Shown: piece after piece, positions 1-8,620 of the stretch
Position numbering within the stretch: the first letter of the stretch is position 1
Layout: each line of letters opens with the position of its first letter
Assembly (NCBI RefSeq): GCF_026278245.1
Contig: NZ_CP111079.1
Location: 4,917,020-4,981,019, forward strand
Direction of reading: 5' to 3'
Origin: Pontibacter kalidii
Lineage (GTDB): Bacteria; Bacteroidota; Bacteroidia; Cytophagales; Hymenobacteraceae
DNA: 64,000 nt
Notes under the pieces: generated by a model
The model's database searches: none
Told to the model about the DNA's origin: nothing
What the model saw: the letters and a program-made list of their open reading frames with translations, nothing else
Position numbers and translations under genes: made by a program

Positions 1-1
1 A

Positions 2-127
2 CTCTACTGCCGCCCCTGCGGCCTGCACGGCTACAAGGCCTGCCCGCAAGGCCATTTTAAGTGCGCCCGCGAGATCCGGAATGAGCAGCTGCTGGAGGTG
101 TTGAGAGTTAGAGAGTTTAGGAGTTAG
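2..127 (+). CDS. C-terminal end of a family 9 glycosyltransferase (heptosyltransferase-like), cut by the window edge
   Basis: Only the last 41 codons are inside the window. They read through a cysteine-rich tail (YCRPCGLHGYKACPQGHFKC) that closely resembles the end of the complete family 9 glycosyltransferase at 11058-12044, which has the same CxxC...C...GHFKC spacing. By family such enzymes add heptose or related sugars to lipopolysaccharide core in the cytoplasm. The last dozen residues are encoded by a low-complexity GTTAGAGAG-like tract, so the C-terminus probably runs into repeat DNA past the conserved end. The assignment rests only on this tail. Confidence 0.7.
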   Translation, partial: LYCRPCGLHGYKACPQGHFKCAREIRNEQLLEVLRVREFRS

Positions 128-142
128 AGGGTTTGGGAGTGG
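107..142. repeat. Low-complexity GTTAGAGAGTT tract
   Basis: An irregular run of units like GTTAGAGAG and TTTAGGAGTTAGAG overlaps the end of the glycosyltransferase fragment. Similar tracts occur at 5735-5815, 7836-7881, 32879-32915 and 54702-54724, each next to a gene end or in a short spacer. Confidence 0.6.
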
Positions 143-309
143 GAATAATACAATGCTTTGCGTTTAAGTAGCCAGGACTCTCAGTATCAGAGCCCCCTCA
201 TTCGCTCATTCAAAACTCACCCCCGCCACACACTATACTTGCCCCACCTGCAGTTTTATACTATATTAGATGTATAAAGCACCCGCTAAACCCTACAAAA
301 TAAAACTAC

Positions 310-1611
310 ATGAAATACGAGCCAATCGGGCAGGAGCTGTTTATCAATCACCGCCACAACTTCGTCAAGCAGCTCAAGCCTTCGTCCATCGCCATATTTC
401 ACTCCAACGATGTAATGCCCACCAACGCCGACGGCACCATGCCCTTCCGGCAGAACAGCGACCTGTTTTACCTCTCAGGCGTGGACCAGGAGGAAAGTAT
501 ACTTTTGCTCTTCCCCGATAGCAAGGACGAGCGCATGCAGGAGATCCTGTTCATCCGCGAAACCAACGACCATATCCTCACCTGGGAAGGATATAAGCTG
601 ACCAAGGAGCAGGCGCGGGAGACATCGGGTATCCCGACCGTTTACTGGACGCACCAGTTCGAGCAGGTGCTGCACACGCTTATCTACGAGGCCGAACACC
701 TGTATCTGAACACCAACGAGCACCTGCGCGCCGTGGTGGAAGTAGAGACCCGCGACGCCCGCTTCATCAAAAAAGTAAAGGAGCAGTTCCCGCTGCACAA
801 GTATGAACGCAGCGCCCCCATTATGCATCAGCTTCGGGCTATAAAGTCAGTACGGGAGGTGGAGTTGATACAGCAGGCCTGCAACATTACCGACAAAGCT
901 TTCCGCAGGCTGCTGGGCTTTATTAAGCCGGGTGTGATGGAATATGAGATCGAGGCGGAGATATACCACGAGTTCCTGCGCAACCGCTCCAGAGGGCCAG
1001 CCTACGAGCCAATAATTGCCTCCGGCGAGAACGCCTGCATCCTGCACTACACCGACAACAGCCGCGAGTGCAATGACGGCGACCTGGTGCTGATGGACTT
1101 CGGGGCGGAGTACGCCAACTATGCCGCCGACCTGACGCGCACCGTGCCGGTAAACGGCAGGTTCACCAAAAGGCAGCGCGAGGTATACGAGGCGGTGCTG
1201 ACGGTGATGAAAACCGCCATGCACATGCTGGTGCCCGGCAACACCCTGGACCAATACCACAAGTTTGTAGGCACCGTGATGGAGAACGAGCTGATTAAGC
1301 TCGGGCTGCTGAACGAGAGCGACGTGCGCAACCAGGACCCGGAGAGGCCACTGTATAAGAAGTACTTCATGCACGGCACCTCGCACCACCTGGGGCTGGA
1401 CGTGCACGATGTGGCCAATAAGTTTCGCCCCTTTCAGGAGGGTATGGTGTTTACCTGCGAGCCCGGCATCTACATCCGGGAGGAGGGAATAGGCATACGC
1501 CTGGAGAACGATATCCTGGTTACGCACAACGGGCCAAAAGACCTCATGCAGCATATACCCTTGGAGGCAGAGGATATCGAGCGGCTGATGCGGGGTGGGG
1601 CTCAAGACTAA
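310..1611 (+). CDS. pepP: Xaa-Pro aminopeptidase (aminopeptidase P, M24B)
   Basis: A 433-residue cytoplasmic metallopeptidase expected to remove N-terminal residues that precede proline. The N-terminal third (about 1-150) is the creatinase-like AMP_N domain, with the early motif ANADGTMPFRQNSDLFYLSG. The C-terminal pita-bread domain (about 180-415) carries the five dinuclear metal ligands in order: Asp in LMDFGAEY, Asp in ADLTRT, His in HGTSHHLGLDVHD, Glu in TCEPGIYI and Glu in IRLENDILV. Length matches the family. No signal peptide is visible. It stands alone, with about 180 bp before it and 370 bp after it. Confidence 0.93.
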   Translation: MKYEPIGQELFINHRHNFVKQLKPSSIAIFHSNDVMPTNADGTMPFRQNSDLFYLSGVDQEESILLLFPDSKDERMQEILFIRETNDHILTWEGYKLTKEQARETSGIPTVYWTHQFEQVLHTLIYEAEHLYLNTNEHLRAVVEVETRDARFIKKVKEQFPLHKYERSAPIMHQLRAIKSVREVELIQQACNITDKAFRRLLGFIKPGVMEYEIEAEIYHEFLRNRSRGPAYEPIIASGENACILHYTDNSRECNDGDLVLMDFGAEYANYAADLTRTVPVNGRFTKRQREVYEAVLTVMKTAMHMLVPGNTLDQYHKFVGTVMENELIKLGLLNESDVRNQDPERPLYKKYFMHGTSHHLGLDVHDVANKFRPFQEGMVFTCEPGIYIREEGIGIRLENDILVTHNGPKDLMQHIPLEAEDIERLMRGGAQD

Positions 1612-1982
1612 GACGTACGGATAGCTTAAGGGAGAAAAGTGGAAGCTGACGGCCTTTTTTGCTGTACTTACTCTATATTTTTGGCCCTTGAGTCAAAAAA
1701 AAATCAACTGTACAACCTTGCGGGTTGGTTTCAGTTTGAAGTATAGAAATGCGTACTGTCCAGTCCACGATGCCAGAAACCTGTGCAATTTAGATGGTGG
1801 TGTACAGTGGGTTATGTTCAACCCGGATAAATGAGAGCCTATGGGCGAACATTTACTTTTCCTGAAAAAGCATGTCAGACGGCTGCCTCAACTAGGGGCG
1901 GTGGGCAGAAATTTTTCTGCACAAAATAAACTCGTTTCGAAACATGCACGTATTGTCATATCAACATATACTTTGTAGAATC
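1612..1982. other. Intergenic spacer with no recognisable gene
   Basis: About 370 bp separate the aminopeptidase from the OmpA-like gene. The stretch has a nine-A run near 1698 and AAGTATA-type words near 1739 and 1967. I see no good TAnnTTTG box; TATACTTTG at 1967 has one base too many between TA and TTTG. A leader for the abundant outer-membrane protein may lie here, but nothing proves it. Confidence 0.4.
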
Positions 1983-3461
1983 ATGCAAACACATTTATCA
2001 AGATTTAAGAAACTTGCTTTCGCACTCGTGTTCCTGCTTATAGCAGGGCCGGATGTATTTGCGCAAAGCTCTGATCAAAAGACAAACCTGCAAATATACG
2101 GAAGCGCCTTACAGTATAAAGGCGATATCACAGGCGATGATGGCTTTAGCGACCTAGAATGGGGCGGAGGCCTATCGCTGAACCGTTACCTGAGCCCGTC
2201 TTTTGATGCAGGTCTGCACCTGACGTACGGCAGCACCGAGGAGGCTGGTGAAGGCTTGTATAATGGTGGTAAGTTTGATGCACAGATGGGTACCGCGATG
2301 CTGGGCCTGCGCCTTAAAATGTATGGTACCATCCTGAAAGAAGATGCCTTTATTGGTCCATACCTGCAGGTTGCGGGTGGTGGCGCCTGGGCTAAGACCG
2401 ATGCCACTGCTCCGGCTGGCGGTCCTGCCGTTCATAACGACGATAAGTTCTTCACCATGGCTGGCAGAGCCGGTGCGGGTATCCGTTTCCGTTTCTCTGA
2501 TGCCGTTAGTGCCTTTGTGGAGACAAACTACATGATCATCGGCCAGGATAAGATCGACGGCTATGATGTGGGCGATAACGATCAGTTCCTGATGCACAAC
2601 GTAGGCCTTGGCTTTAACCTTGGTAAGGCCAAAGACACTGACGGCGACGGCGTGCCAGACAGACGCGACGACTGCCCTGACACCCCAACTGGTGTGCAGG
2701 TAGACAAGAACGGTTGCCCTATTGACACAGACGGTGACGGTGTACCGGATTACCAGGATGAGTGCCCAAGTGAGGCTGGCGTGGCTAACCTGAATGGTTG
2801 CCCTGACCGCGACGGTGACGGCATTGCAGACAAAAACGACCAGTGCCCTGATGAGGCCGGTACTGCCGCTACAAACGGTTGCCCAGACTCTGACAACGAC
2901 GGCGTTGCCGACGCACAGGATAAGTGCCCTGACACTCCTGCCGGCGTACAGGTTGGCCCAGATGGCTGCCCGGTAGATTCTGACGGTGACGGTGTTCCGG
3001 ATAACGAGGACGCTTGCCCTAACTCAGCAGGTACTGCTGAAACCAAAGGCTGCCCTGAGCTGGATGAGGCTACTAAGAAACTGATCGAAGAGAAAGTACG
3101 CTTCGAGTTCGACAGAGCCAGAGTGCAGGATAGCTACAAGCAGCTGCTCGATAGCATCACCATGGCCCTGCAGAAATACCCAGACCATGTGCTGCTGATC
3201 AAAGGCCATGCGGACCATATCGGTTCTGAGGAGTATAACCAGGCGCTGTCTGAGCGCAGAGCCGAGGCTGTGAAGGAGTATCTGATCCAGCAAGGTGTAC
3301 AGAATCCGGACCGACTGGTAACCAAAGGCTACGGCGAAACACAGCCACTCGTTAAAGTGAACGAGCGTCTGTCTAAGCGCAGAACGGAGAAAGAGCGTGC
3401 CAGAAACAGAAGGGTAGGCTTCGAGATGAACACGCCAGACATGCAATTAGACCTGGAGTAA
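1983..3461 (+). CDS. OmpA family outer-membrane protein with thrombospondin type 3 repeats
   Basis: A signal peptide (LAFALVFLLIAGPDVFAQ) is followed by an outer-membrane beta-barrel-like region to about residue 215. Then come five acidic calcium-binding TSP3 repeats (about 216-358; DTDGDGVPD and DRDGDGIADKND types ending in CP). A C-terminal OmpA peptidoglycan-binding domain follows, with RFEFDRARV, IKGHADHIGSEEYNQALSERRA and a final NRRVGFEM. It should anchor the outer membrane to the cell wall. The ATG at 1983 is preferred because it starts directly before the charged signal-peptide region; the upstream in-frame ATG at 1944 adds 13 atypical residues. A strong terminator follows 16 bp after the stop, so it is monocistronic. 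Confidence 0.92.
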   Translation: MQTHLSRFKKLAFALVFLLIAGPDVFAQSSDQKTNLQIYGSALQYKGDITGDDGFSDLEWGGGLSLNRYLSPSFDAGLHLTYGSTEEAGEGLYNGGKFDAQMGTAMLGLRLKMYGTILKEDAFIGPYLQVAGGGAWAKTDATAPAGGPAVHNDDKFFTMAGRAGAGIRFRFSDAVSAFVETNYMIIGQDKIDGYDVGDNDQFLMHNVGLGFNLGKAKDTDGDGVPDRRDDCPDTPTGVQVDKNGCPIDTDGDGVPDYQDECPSEAGVANLNGCPDRDGDGIADKNDQCPDEAGTAATNGCPDSDNDGVADAQDKCPDTPAGVQVGPDGCPVDSDGDGVPDNEDACPNSAGTAETKGCPELDEATKKLIEEKVRFEFDRARVQDSYKQLLDSITMALQKYPDHVLLIKGHADHIGSEEYNQALSERRAEAVKEYLIQQGVQNPDRLVTKGYGETQPLVKVNERLSKRRTEKERARNRRVGFEMNTPDMQLDLE

Positions 3462-3476
3462 GACAACTGATAAATA

Positions 3477-3520
3477 ACGCAAAAAGCGCCGCAGACGAAA
3501 GCCTGCGGCGCTTTTTGCGT
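3477..3520 (+). terminator. Strong intrinsic terminator after the OmpA-like gene
   Basis: A perfect 18-bp stem (ACGCAAAAAGCGCCGCAG pairing with its complement) encloses an 8-nt loop. The descending arm contains five Ts followed by GCGTTAATT. Confidence 0.85.
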
Positions 3521-3561
3521 TAATTCTAAAGAGATCCCCACCCAAAGGTTGAGATGACAAA

Positions 3562-3733
3562 TAGCAGCGGCTATAGAAATGATACCCAGTCCTTGGGTTA
3601 AGCGCCTATGCGAGTTTTTCCGGTGCCGAACGATAGTGAGGCAGCCCAAGGTACGAGGGCAGGAAAAGCTCCCAGCGCGATGCCCGAGGACGAGCCCTCT
3701 CGGGCTTGAAAGAGCCAAAGTATGAAATGAAAC
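3562..3733 (-). repeat. Mosaic intergenic repeat, copy A core (reverse orientation)
   Basis: On the minus strand this reads GTTTCATTTC, TTTGGCTC, then a GAGAGGGCTCGTC-like block, GGCATCGCGCTG, a variable middle and CCCAAGGACTGGG..TATAGCCGCTGC. The same blocks in the same order occur at 16241-16410, 30086-30290 and 45021-45210. No conserved reading frame is evident. The flank continues into hairpin cassettes that are also shared with copy B. Confidence 0.75.
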
Positions 3734-4140
3734 TATGGGTTTGTGGGAACTAGAGGATCAGCGGTAGCTAGAAAGTATAGCTTGTGTCTAGTGGAAGGAA
3801 GCAGCGGCACATTGAAGGCATAAGCGGACGCTTGCGCCAGCAAAGTATAAAGTATAGCAGCAAGTATAAAAGTATGGCTTATGCGGATTTGGAAATCCGC
3901 ATAAGCTTTGGTTCCGGACAAGGATGTCCGGAACAGCGGGAAGTATAAAGTATAGCCAAAGTTAAAATCCTGCTCAACCCTTCATCCTCAAAATCCTGAT
4001 TCAGACAAGTATAAAAGTATAGCCGAAGCAAGTATGGCTTTTCAAGCCAGTCGGGTCGAAAAGCCAACATCATAGTAGGACACGAGTTGCAAACTCGCGC
4101 CAGCGGGGGAAGGCTTATACTTCTGAAACAGTTATAGAGT
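3734..4140. repeat. AAGTATA-rich spacer with hairpin cassettes (flank of copy A)
   Basis: Non-coding. It holds about seven exact AAGTATA words and several perfect or near-perfect hairpins: GGCATAAGCG/CGCTTGCGCC near 3818-3839, a 14-bp stem with a 2-nt loop at 3877-3906, a 10-bp stem with a 4-nt loop at 3911-3934 (GTTCCGGACA), an 8-bp stem at 4036-4065 (GGCTTTTC) and CGAGTT-gca-AACTCG at 4083-4097. Much of this matches the reverse complement of 16000-16240. I see no gene. Confidence 0.7.
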
Positions 4141-4186
4141 TAAAGTATAAACCCCGCCCTTATGTGAGAGCGGGGTTTATACTTTA
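4141..4186 (-). terminator. Terminator of pyrB with AAGTATA in both arms
   Basis: A 17-bp perfect stem (TAAAGTATAAACCCCGC and complement) with a 12-nt loop lies just past the pyrB stop. The outer stem consists of AAGTATA paired with TATACTT. Confidence 0.75.
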
Positions 4187-4205
4187 AGCATGTCTATACT
4201 TCACA

Positions 4206-5129
4206 TTACCCTTTCTGAGCAAGCAAGTACAGCACGGCCATGCGTACGGCCACGCCGTTCTCCACCTGGTTAAGTATGATGGAGTGGTGCGAGTCGGCGG
4301 CATCGGAGCTGAGTTCTACGCCGCGGTTTATCGGGCCCGGGTGCATCAGCACGATCTCCTTGTTGAGGCTGTCGAGCAGCTTTTTGTCGATACCGTAGTA
4401 TAAAGTATACTCGCGCAGCGAGGGGAAGTACTTCATCTGCTGGCGCTCCAGCTGTATGCGCAGCACGTTGGCCACGTCGCACCACTCCAGCGCCTTGCGC
4501 ACGTTGGTCTCCACCTTCACGCCCAGCTGTTGGATATACTTTGGCAGCAGCGTGATCGGGCCGCATACCATCACCTCGGCGCCCTGCATCTGCAGCGCAA
4601 AAATGTTGGAGAGCGCTACCCGCGAGTGCAGGATGTCGCCGATGATCACCACCTTCTTGCCGGCCACCTCGCCTAAGCGCTCCCGGATGGAGAAAGAATC
4701 CAGCAAAGCCTGGGTGGGGTGCTCGTGGGTGCCGTCGCCGGCGTTCACGATGTTGGCCGGGATGTGCTTGCTCAAAAAGTGCGGTGCCCCGGGGCTGGAG
4801 TGGCGCATCACGATCATGTCCACCTTCATGGCCAGGATGTTGTTCACCGTATCGAGCAGGGTTTCGCCTTTCTTTACGGAGCTGCCGCTGCTGCTGAAGT
4901 TGATCACGTCGGCAGAGAGGCGCTTTTCGGCCAGCTCAAAAGAGAGACGCGTGCGCGTGGAGTTCTCGAAAAATACGTTGGCGATGGTGATGTCGCGCAG
5001 CGAGGGCACTTTCTTAATGGGCCTGTTCAGTACATCCTTAAAATTATCGGCAGTCTCAAAAATGAGCTGGATGTCTTGTGGGGTGATGTCTTTGATACCT
5101 AACAGGTGCCGGACGCTGAGCTCTTGCAT
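4206..5129 (-). CDS. pyrB: Aspartate carbamoyltransferase catalytic subunit
   Basis: A 307-residue cytosolic enzyme that joins carbamoyl phosphate and aspartate, the first committed step of pyrimidine synthesis. The carbamoyl-phosphate motif FFENSTRTRLSFE, the SSVKKGETLLDT loop, the MRHSSPGAPHFL segment, GDGTHEHPTQALLD and LMHPGPINRGVE are all present. The start at 5129 (MQELSVRHLLGI) fits the family; the upstream extension would run through the 3' end of pyrR. The pyrR stop lies 14 bp upstream, so the two are co-transcribed. A terminator follows. Confidence 0.95.
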   Translation of the reverse strand: MQELSVRHLLGIKDITPQDIQLIFETADNFKDVLNRPIKKVPSLRDITIANVFFENSTRTRLSFELAEKRLSADVINFSSSGSSVKKGETLLDTVNNILAMKVDMIVMRHSSPGAPHFLSKHIPANIVNAGDGTHEHPTQALLDSFSIRERLGEVAGKKVVIIGDILHSRVALSNIFALQMQGAEVMVCGPITLLPKYIQQLGVKVETNVRKALEWCDVANVLRIQLERQQMKYFPSLREYTLYYGIDKKLLDSLNKEIVLMHPGPINRGVELSSDAADSHHSIILNQVENGVAVRMAVLYLLAQKG

Positions 5130-5143
5130 GTATGAGTAAGTGT

Positions 5144-5692
5144 TTATTCGTCGGTTTTGGTAATTAGCCAGATGGCGTCTTCTTCGGCCTGCTGCCCCTT
5201 CCACTCCACCAGCACCCGCTGGCTCAGCAGCGAGTTCACCTTGCGGCCCACGTACGTTGGCTGAATGGGCAGGTGGCGCGTGTAGAGGCGATCTATAAGC
5301 ACCAGCAGCTCCACGCTGGCCGGGCGGCCGTAGGCAATCATCGCGTCCAGAGCGGCGCGCACCGAGCGGCCGGTGTAGAGCACGTCATCCACCAAAATCA
5401 CGTTTTTGCCCTCCACCAAAAAATCAATCTTGGTGGCGTTGGCCGTGATGGGCGTGTCGCGTCGGCGGAAGTCGTCGCGGTGAAAGGTGGTGTCCAGAAG
5501 GCCGATAGGAACTTGCTTGCCAAGTATACTGCTTAGGGTGCTCTGGATGCGCTGCGCCACATACTTGCCGCGCGGCTGCAGGCCCAGGATCACAGAATCA
5601 GAAAAGTCGCCATGGTTCTCAATGAGCTGGTGGCACAGGCGCATCACCATGATATCGAGCAGTTGGTGGTTTACGATGAGTCTTTTCTGCAT
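5144..5692 (-). CDS. pyrR: PyrR bifunctional pyrimidine regulator / uracil phosphoribosyltransferase
   Basis: A 182-residue type I phosphoribosyltransferase with the PRPP-binding motif VILVDDVLYTGRSVRAAL and the early segment VILGLQPRGKYVAQRI. By family it binds pyr mRNA or acts as a uracil phosphoribosyltransferase. The start at 5692 (MQKRLIVNHQ) matches homologues; an in-frame ATG seven codons earlier is possible. It precedes pyrB directly, as in classical pyr operons. I did not find an anti-antiterminator leader, and the upstream 115 bp is mostly low-complexity repeat. Confidence 0.93.
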   Translation of the reverse strand: MQKRLIVNHQLLDIMVMRLCHQLIENHGDFSDSVILGLQPRGKYVAQRIQSTLSSILGKQVPIGLLDTTFHRDDFRRRDTPITANATKIDFLVEGKNVILVDDVLYTGRSVRAALDAMIAYGRPASVELLVLIDRLYTRHLPIQPTYVGRKVNSLLSQRVLVEWKGQQAEEDAIWLITKTDE

Positions 5693-5734
5693 AGCCGGGA
5701 TAATTGAATGCAAATATAGAAAGGATTGGGGGAG

Positions 5735-5815
5735 TTGGAAAGGTAGAGAGTTAAAGAGTAAAAAAAGTTAGAGAGTTGGGGAGTTAAAGCGTTAGGGCGT
5801 TAGAAAGTTAAAACG
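5735..5815. repeat. Low-complexity GTTAGAGAG/GTTAAAG tract
   Basis: About 80 bp of imperfect units such as GTAGAGAGTTAAAGAGT, GTTAGAGAGTTGGGGAGTT and GTTAGGGCGTTAGAAAGTT fills the gap between pyrR and the next gene. It reaches the stop codon of that minus-strand gene. Confidence 0.7.
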
Positions 5816-7307
5816 TGATCTTATTGATGGAGAATGCCTGCCGGGTGCCCTTTCCCTTCGTTTTGATGTGCTGGAATCCGAAGGCCGCCATGCTATTGCC
5901 GTACCAGCGGATCAGGCCGGGGTACTCGACCAACTGTATCTTCTCGTTTTCATCAAAGGGCAGCAGCTCCAGTTCTGTCTTTTCCTCGTTGTAGCGGTTG
6001 TCGTCCATCAGCTGGTACACGATCCTGGTGTCTTCGGGGTAAGCCATCACCACGCGCCCGTCGGCCAGCTGCTGCACCTCCACCACGTGCCGCAGGAAAT
6101 AGGTGGTGATACCTGTTAAAGGCATGGCGTTGTCCCAGAGCAGCTGGCCTTTTTTATCGAAGCCCAGGGCTACGGCGTGGCTGCGTTTAAACCCATCCTC
6201 TAACTTGTAAGGCCTGAGGCTGCTCGGAGTCATACTTAGGATACTGTTGCGCTCGCTGCCGTGCTGTGGGTAGTATGCCTCTGCTGCCAGTATGTAGCCG
6301 TAGGGGGTTTCGATGAGGTCGTGGAGGAGCAGGCGGTAGTTCAGGCCTGAGCCACGGCCGGACCTCAGGCGCTGTTCCTGGCGGCGGCGGGCGCGCTCCT
6401 CGCGGCGGGGCTTCATGTACTTGAGGAAATTGTTAAGCTCGAGGATGCTGTAAAAGTTGCCCTCCACCACCTGTGAAGCCATCAGGGTGGCAAAGAAGCC
6501 CTGGGAGTAGCGCAGGTCGCGGGTGCCGTAGGTGCCGATGAGCAGTTTTCGGGTCGTGTCGCCGGGGGTCACCTCGGCGTTCAGCAGGCTCTTATCCTCC
6601 TTCTGAAGTATGAAGTAGCTCTTGAGCAGCTTCCCATTGGCGTCAAAGCTCTTTACCTGCAGTCTTGAGATGCGCCCGTTCGACTCCGAGATCACCACAT
6701 CCAGCTGGTTTTGCCCGTGGTCGGCCAGCATGTCCGTGAACGAAGACTCATCGCCATAAAGAGAAGGCAAGGGCGTTATCTCGGCGGTTTTAGGGTTCAG
6801 GTGCAGCAGGAGTGACTTGCCGTCTTTGCGGTTGCGCCCGATGAGAAAGAAGTTGTCCTGAAGCACCCTGTACTCATAGATCTGATCCAGTTGCTCAATC
6901 TCAAACTTTTTATGCCAGATATCACCGGTGTTATGGCTCAGGCGCACAAAGTTATAATCGCGCAGGTTATCCCCACCATATACCAGGTACGTATGCGGGC
7001 CAACCGTATAAGAGCGGATGTAGTCGTTGTCGGGGGCGAGGGCGGCGGTATCGGTCCATACCTCCTGCAGCTGGCTGTTATACTTGGTGAAGTGGAAGGA
7101 GGCCTCGGTTTCCCAAAGGTTGCTGGTTTTGTGGTACACCAGCAGGCTGCTGTCGGGTAGGGCGATCACCTCCACGTCCACGTCCTCGGCCTTGAGCGGC
7201 AGCTCCAGCCGCACGGGCTGTGTGGGCAGCTCCTGCGCCAGCAGGGGCACAAGTATAAACGAGAACAGCAGGGCGAGCAGGTGGCGGATGTGTGGCATAG
7301 CGTACAA
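5808..7307 (-). CDS. Secreted protein of unknown function, 499 residues
   Basis: Not recognised. A signal peptide is clear (RHLLALLFSFILVPLLAQ), so the protein is exported. The body has many short beta-like segments with repeated W/Y and D residues, which would fit a beta-propeller-like fold but is unproven. A basic stretch (RREERARRRQEQRLRSGRG) lies near residues 302-320. Translation may start at 7307 or at the second Met three codons later. The final residues are encoded close to a low-complexity tract. It has no close operon partner. Confidence 0.75.
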   Translation of the reverse strand: MYAMPHIRHLLALLFSFILVPLLAQELPTQPVRLELPLKAEDVDVEVIALPDSSLLVYHKTSNLWETEASFHFTKYNSQLQEVWTDTAALAPDNDYIRSYTVGPHTYLVYGGDNLRDYNFVRLSHNTGDIWHKKFEIEQLDQIYEYRVLQDNFFLIGRNRKDGKSLLLHLNPKTAEITPLPSLYGDESSFTDMLADHGQNQLDVVISESNGRISRLQVKSFDANGKLLKSYFILQKEDKSLLNAEVTPGDTTRKLLIGTYGTRDLRYSQGFFATLMASQVVEGNFYSILELNNFLKYMKPRREERARRRQEQRLRSGRGSGLNYRLLLHDLIETPYGYILAAEAYYPQHGSERNSILSMTPSSLRPYKLEDGFKRSHAVALGFDKKGQLLWDNAMPLTGITTYFLRHVVEVQQLADGRVVMAYPEDTRIVYQLMDDNRYNEEKTELELLPFDENEKIQLVEYPGLIRWYGNSMAAFGFQHIKTKGKGTRQAFSINKITF

Positions 7308-7342
7308 GGGGTTAATACTATCCGGTGAGGGAAAAGTATAAA

Positions 7343-7381
7343 AATAGCAGCTATTTCATTTTACTGTAAATAGCTGCTATT
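7343..7381 (-). terminator. Terminator after the EVE-domain gene
   Basis: A 14-bp perfect stem (AATAGCAGCTATTT and complement) with an 11-nt loop is followed on the minus strand by TTTTATACTTTTCC. It lies just past the minus-strand EVE gene. Confidence 0.65.
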
Positions 7382-7409
7382 CGTTGTTCTATGCCTTGGT
7401 TTTTGCGGC

Positions 7410-7820
7410 TTAGTTGCCCAGTGCCAGCAGCACGTCGAACTCCTCGGCCTTTAGCGGCATAACCGAGAGGCGCGACTGGCGCAGCAACGCGATGTCCTGC
7501 AGGCGCTCGTCTTTTTTGATCTGCTCCAGAGTAACGGGGTCCTTAAAGTCGCGGAAGGGTACCAGGTCTACCACCACCCACTTGCCTTTGTCGTCTTTGG
7601 CAGTTGGGTCCGGGTAAGCGGCTTTATCCACTTTGGCAATGCCCACGATGGCCTTCTCGGAAACGCTGTGGTAGAACAGCACGAGATCACCGGGTTGCAT
7701 TTGCTGCATGTTGTTACGGGCCTGGTAATTGCGAACGCCGTCCCACATGGTGCGCCCCTCTTGCACAAACTTTGCCCAGGAATAGGTTTCAGGTTCTGAT
7801 TTTACTAACCAGTGTTGCAT
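7410..7820 (-). CDS. EVE domain-containing protein
   Basis: A complete 136-residue EVE domain (PUA-like fold). Family hallmarks are the start HWLVKSEPETYSW, WDGVRNYQARN, MQPGDLVLFYHS and IVGIAKVDKAAYPDPTA. EVE proteins are thought to read modified bases in nucleic acids; the ligand cannot be told from sequence. Length is typical of the stand-alone family. The upstream spacer (7836-7881) is a GTTAGAGAG tract and a terminator follows, so it is probably transcribed alone. Confidence 0.92.
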   Translation of the reverse strand: MQHWLVKSEPETYSWAKFVQEGRTMWDGVRNYQARNNMQQMQPGDLVLFYHSVSEKAIVGIAKVDKAAYPDPTAKDDKGKWVVVDLVPFRDFKDPVTLEQIKKDERLQDIALLRQSRLSVMPLKAEEFDVLLALGN

Positions 7821-7835
7821 TGGTGTAAGGGTGAA

Positions 7836-7881
7836 AAGAGTTAGAAAGTTAGAGAGTTAGAAAGTTTGGGAGTTAGAGAGC
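7836..7881. repeat. Low-complexity GTTAGAAAGTTAGAGAG tract
   Basis: Units such as GAGTTAGAAAGTTAGAGAG and GTTTGGGAGTTAGAGAG lie just upstream of the EVE gene start, the same family as the tracts at 107 and 5735. Confidence 0.65.
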
Positions 7882-8012
7882 CGCCTTGCATCTTTATAAA
7901 CCGAGTGTTAACGGAAAGCAGCAGCAGAAAAGCTCTGATCAGCCCTCTGGTGTTGTTAGACAGTTTCTCAAACGATTTCATCTTTGGCTAGAAGTATGAC
8001 GTATGGGTGGAG

Positions 8013-8423
8013 TTAATTCTTCTTGATCGTGACCTTTTGCTTCCGGCGCTGGTAGCGGATAAGGTCATCGGCGAGCAGCGCCAGCAGCACTCCGCTGATC
8101 ATGCCTCCCCAGAAAGCGTCCAGCATGTCGGCAAGTATAAGTATAAAAACAAGGACCTGTAAGCCGGCCTTCAGCTGAAATTTACGTTCCGGGCTCAGGT
8201 CGGAGTAAGTTTTTAGGAGCCCGGCAATTTTTGAGCTGTAGCCTGCTGAGCGCCTGAAAAATCGCTGCACCTCCATCTCGAACTGCACCAGCAGCAGGCC
8301 CAGCACCACCCCCCCGAAAAAACTGATGAAAAGATCGGCTACCGCGAGCACCATGAACAGCAGCAACAGCAGCATGGCCGTCCTGGTTCGGGTCGATTTG
8401 GATAGCTTCTCGTAGTTGAGCAT
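8013..8423 (-). CDS. Small inner-membrane protein of unknown function
   Basis: A 136-residue protein with two hydrophobic blocks (AMLLLLLFMVLAVADLFISFFGGVVLGLLLV and VLVFILILADMLDAFWGGMISGVLLALLA), each long enough for one or two membrane passes. A basic loop (QRFFRRSAGYSSK) lies between them and a basic tail (RYQRRKQKVTIKKN) follows. The two blocks look like an internal duplication, both with a V/ILAD...F/L-G-G pattern. No family recognised and no operon partner. Confidence 0.65.
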   Translation of the reverse strand: MLNYEKLSKSTRTRTAMLLLLLFMVLAVADLFISFFGGVVLGLLLVQFEMEVQRFFRRSAGYSSKIAGLLKTYSDLSPERKFQLKAGLQVLVFILILADMLDAFWGGMISGVLLALLADDLIRYQRRKQKVTIKKN

Positions 8424-8620
8424 GGGCTTTTTTGTTATGGTGTTCTTTTAAAATATGAAGTTGCCAGAATCACCAGGGCAACAAAAGCTGCGAGCAGAAA
8501 TAAGGGCAGGGATTTCTTTAGTCTCCTTTCTATGGCTAAGAGTATACTTGCGGGTTAACGAAGGAGTTATATTTATGCAAGTATAATTTATACTTATAAA
8601 GTATAGTTAACGTTCAGGAT

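Noticed and set aside
847..1605. 252-codon open frame on the minus strand
   Set aside because: It is antisense to the aminopeptidase; its composition is that of a codon shadow.
1967..1975. TATACTTTG as a promoter for the OmpA-like gene
   Set aside because: It has three rather than two bases between TA and TTTG and lies only 8 bp from the start codon; it is more likely another TATACTT word.
1944..1982. Upstream ATG for the OmpA-like gene
   Set aside because: It would place 13 non-signal-like residues before a complete signal peptide that starts at 1983.
2632..3060. Regular DNA repeat inside the OmpA-like gene
   Set aside because: It encodes the calcium-binding TSP3 repeats of the protein and is not a CRISPR or a mobile repeat.
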